Part shown: positions 5,991 through 6,025 of the stretch, in pieces
Layout of the letters: each line of letters starts with the position of its first letter
Numbering within the stretch: position 1 is the first letter of the stretch
Origin: SAR202 cluster bacterium
Lineage (GTDB): Bacteria; Chloroflexota; Dehalococcoidia; UBA3495
Assembly (NCBI GenBank): GCA_009392075.1
Contig: VFHG01000107.1
Span: 1-6,025, forward strand
Length of the DNA stretch: 6,025 nt
Direction: 5' to 3'
The notes under the pieces: generated by a model
What the model saw: the letters and a program-made list of their open reading frames with translations, nothing else
Told to the model about the DNA's origin: nothing
The model's database searches: none
Program-made: the position numbers and the translations under genes

Positions 5991-6025
5991 ATGCAAGATA
6001 AGTACCAAAAAGAGATTGAAGAGAT
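5991..6025 (+). CDS. Start of a downstream gene cut by the window edge
   Basis: ATG at 5991 opens a frame that remains open to the last base. The visible residues are MQDKYQKEIEE followed by Ile or Met, charged and likely helical. I have a vague memory of small Chloroflexota proteins that begin like this, but cannot assign a family from 11 residues. There is no good ribosome binding site. The same frame is open back to a GTG at 5934, so the start is uncertain. Confidence 0.4.
   Translation, partial: MQDKYQKEIEE

Noticed and set aside
5857..6000. Roughly 45-codon ORF on the - strand downstream of phoU
   Set aside because: Arg/Ser/Pro-rich with no recognisable feature, and no supporting ribosome binding site.

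Overview
The window holds one complete high-affinity phosphate uptake operon, pstS-pstC-pstA-pstB-phoU, on the + strand from about 1304 to 5794. A divergent flavin-dependent oxidoreductase gene of the bacterial luciferase-like family lies at 101-1129 on the - strand. The DNA is moderately GC-rich. Four of the six main genes start with TTG or GTG. PstS is a lipoprotein carrying four cysteines outside its lipobox. This is clearly a bacterium. From the style of PstS, PstC and the start of the right-edge gene I lean towards Chloroflexota (Dehalococcoidia or SAR202-like), but that is pattern memory, not proof.

Layout. Positions 1-100 hold the downstream side of the oxidoreductase gene: a terminator-like hairpin and a G/C-tract segment that looks like a dispersed intergenic repeat. 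Positions 1130-1303 form the divergent promoter region, with a perfect TATAAT only 9 bases before the pstS ATG, so pstS may be read from an almost leaderless mRNA. Inside the pstS signal-peptide region there is a 6-bp hairpin followed by a T run that looks like an intrinsic terminator. Positions 5795-6025 hold a weak terminator candidate, an isolated TATAAT, and the first codons of another gene running off the right edge.

Function. PstS captures phosphate outside the membrane. PstC and PstA form the channel, and PstB powers it with ATP. PhoU tunes transport and normally links the transporter to a PhoR/PhoB-type two-component system, which is not in this window. The oxidoreductase has no evident functional link to phosphate and may share only the intergenic region.

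Unusual points. The core operon is ordinary. What deserves a second look is how its genes are joined. pstC and pstA overlap by one base. Each of the other three junctions is spanned by a short ORF of 18, 21 or 25 codons, two of which begin in an ATGA overlap with the preceding stop codon. The pstA-pstB ORF is in frame with pstB and is separated from it by a single TAG plus five codons. The pstB-phoU ORF starts with a near copy of the phoU start (MVRADF), differing only at synonymous third positions. I found no RNA genes, CRISPR arrays or insertion sequences.
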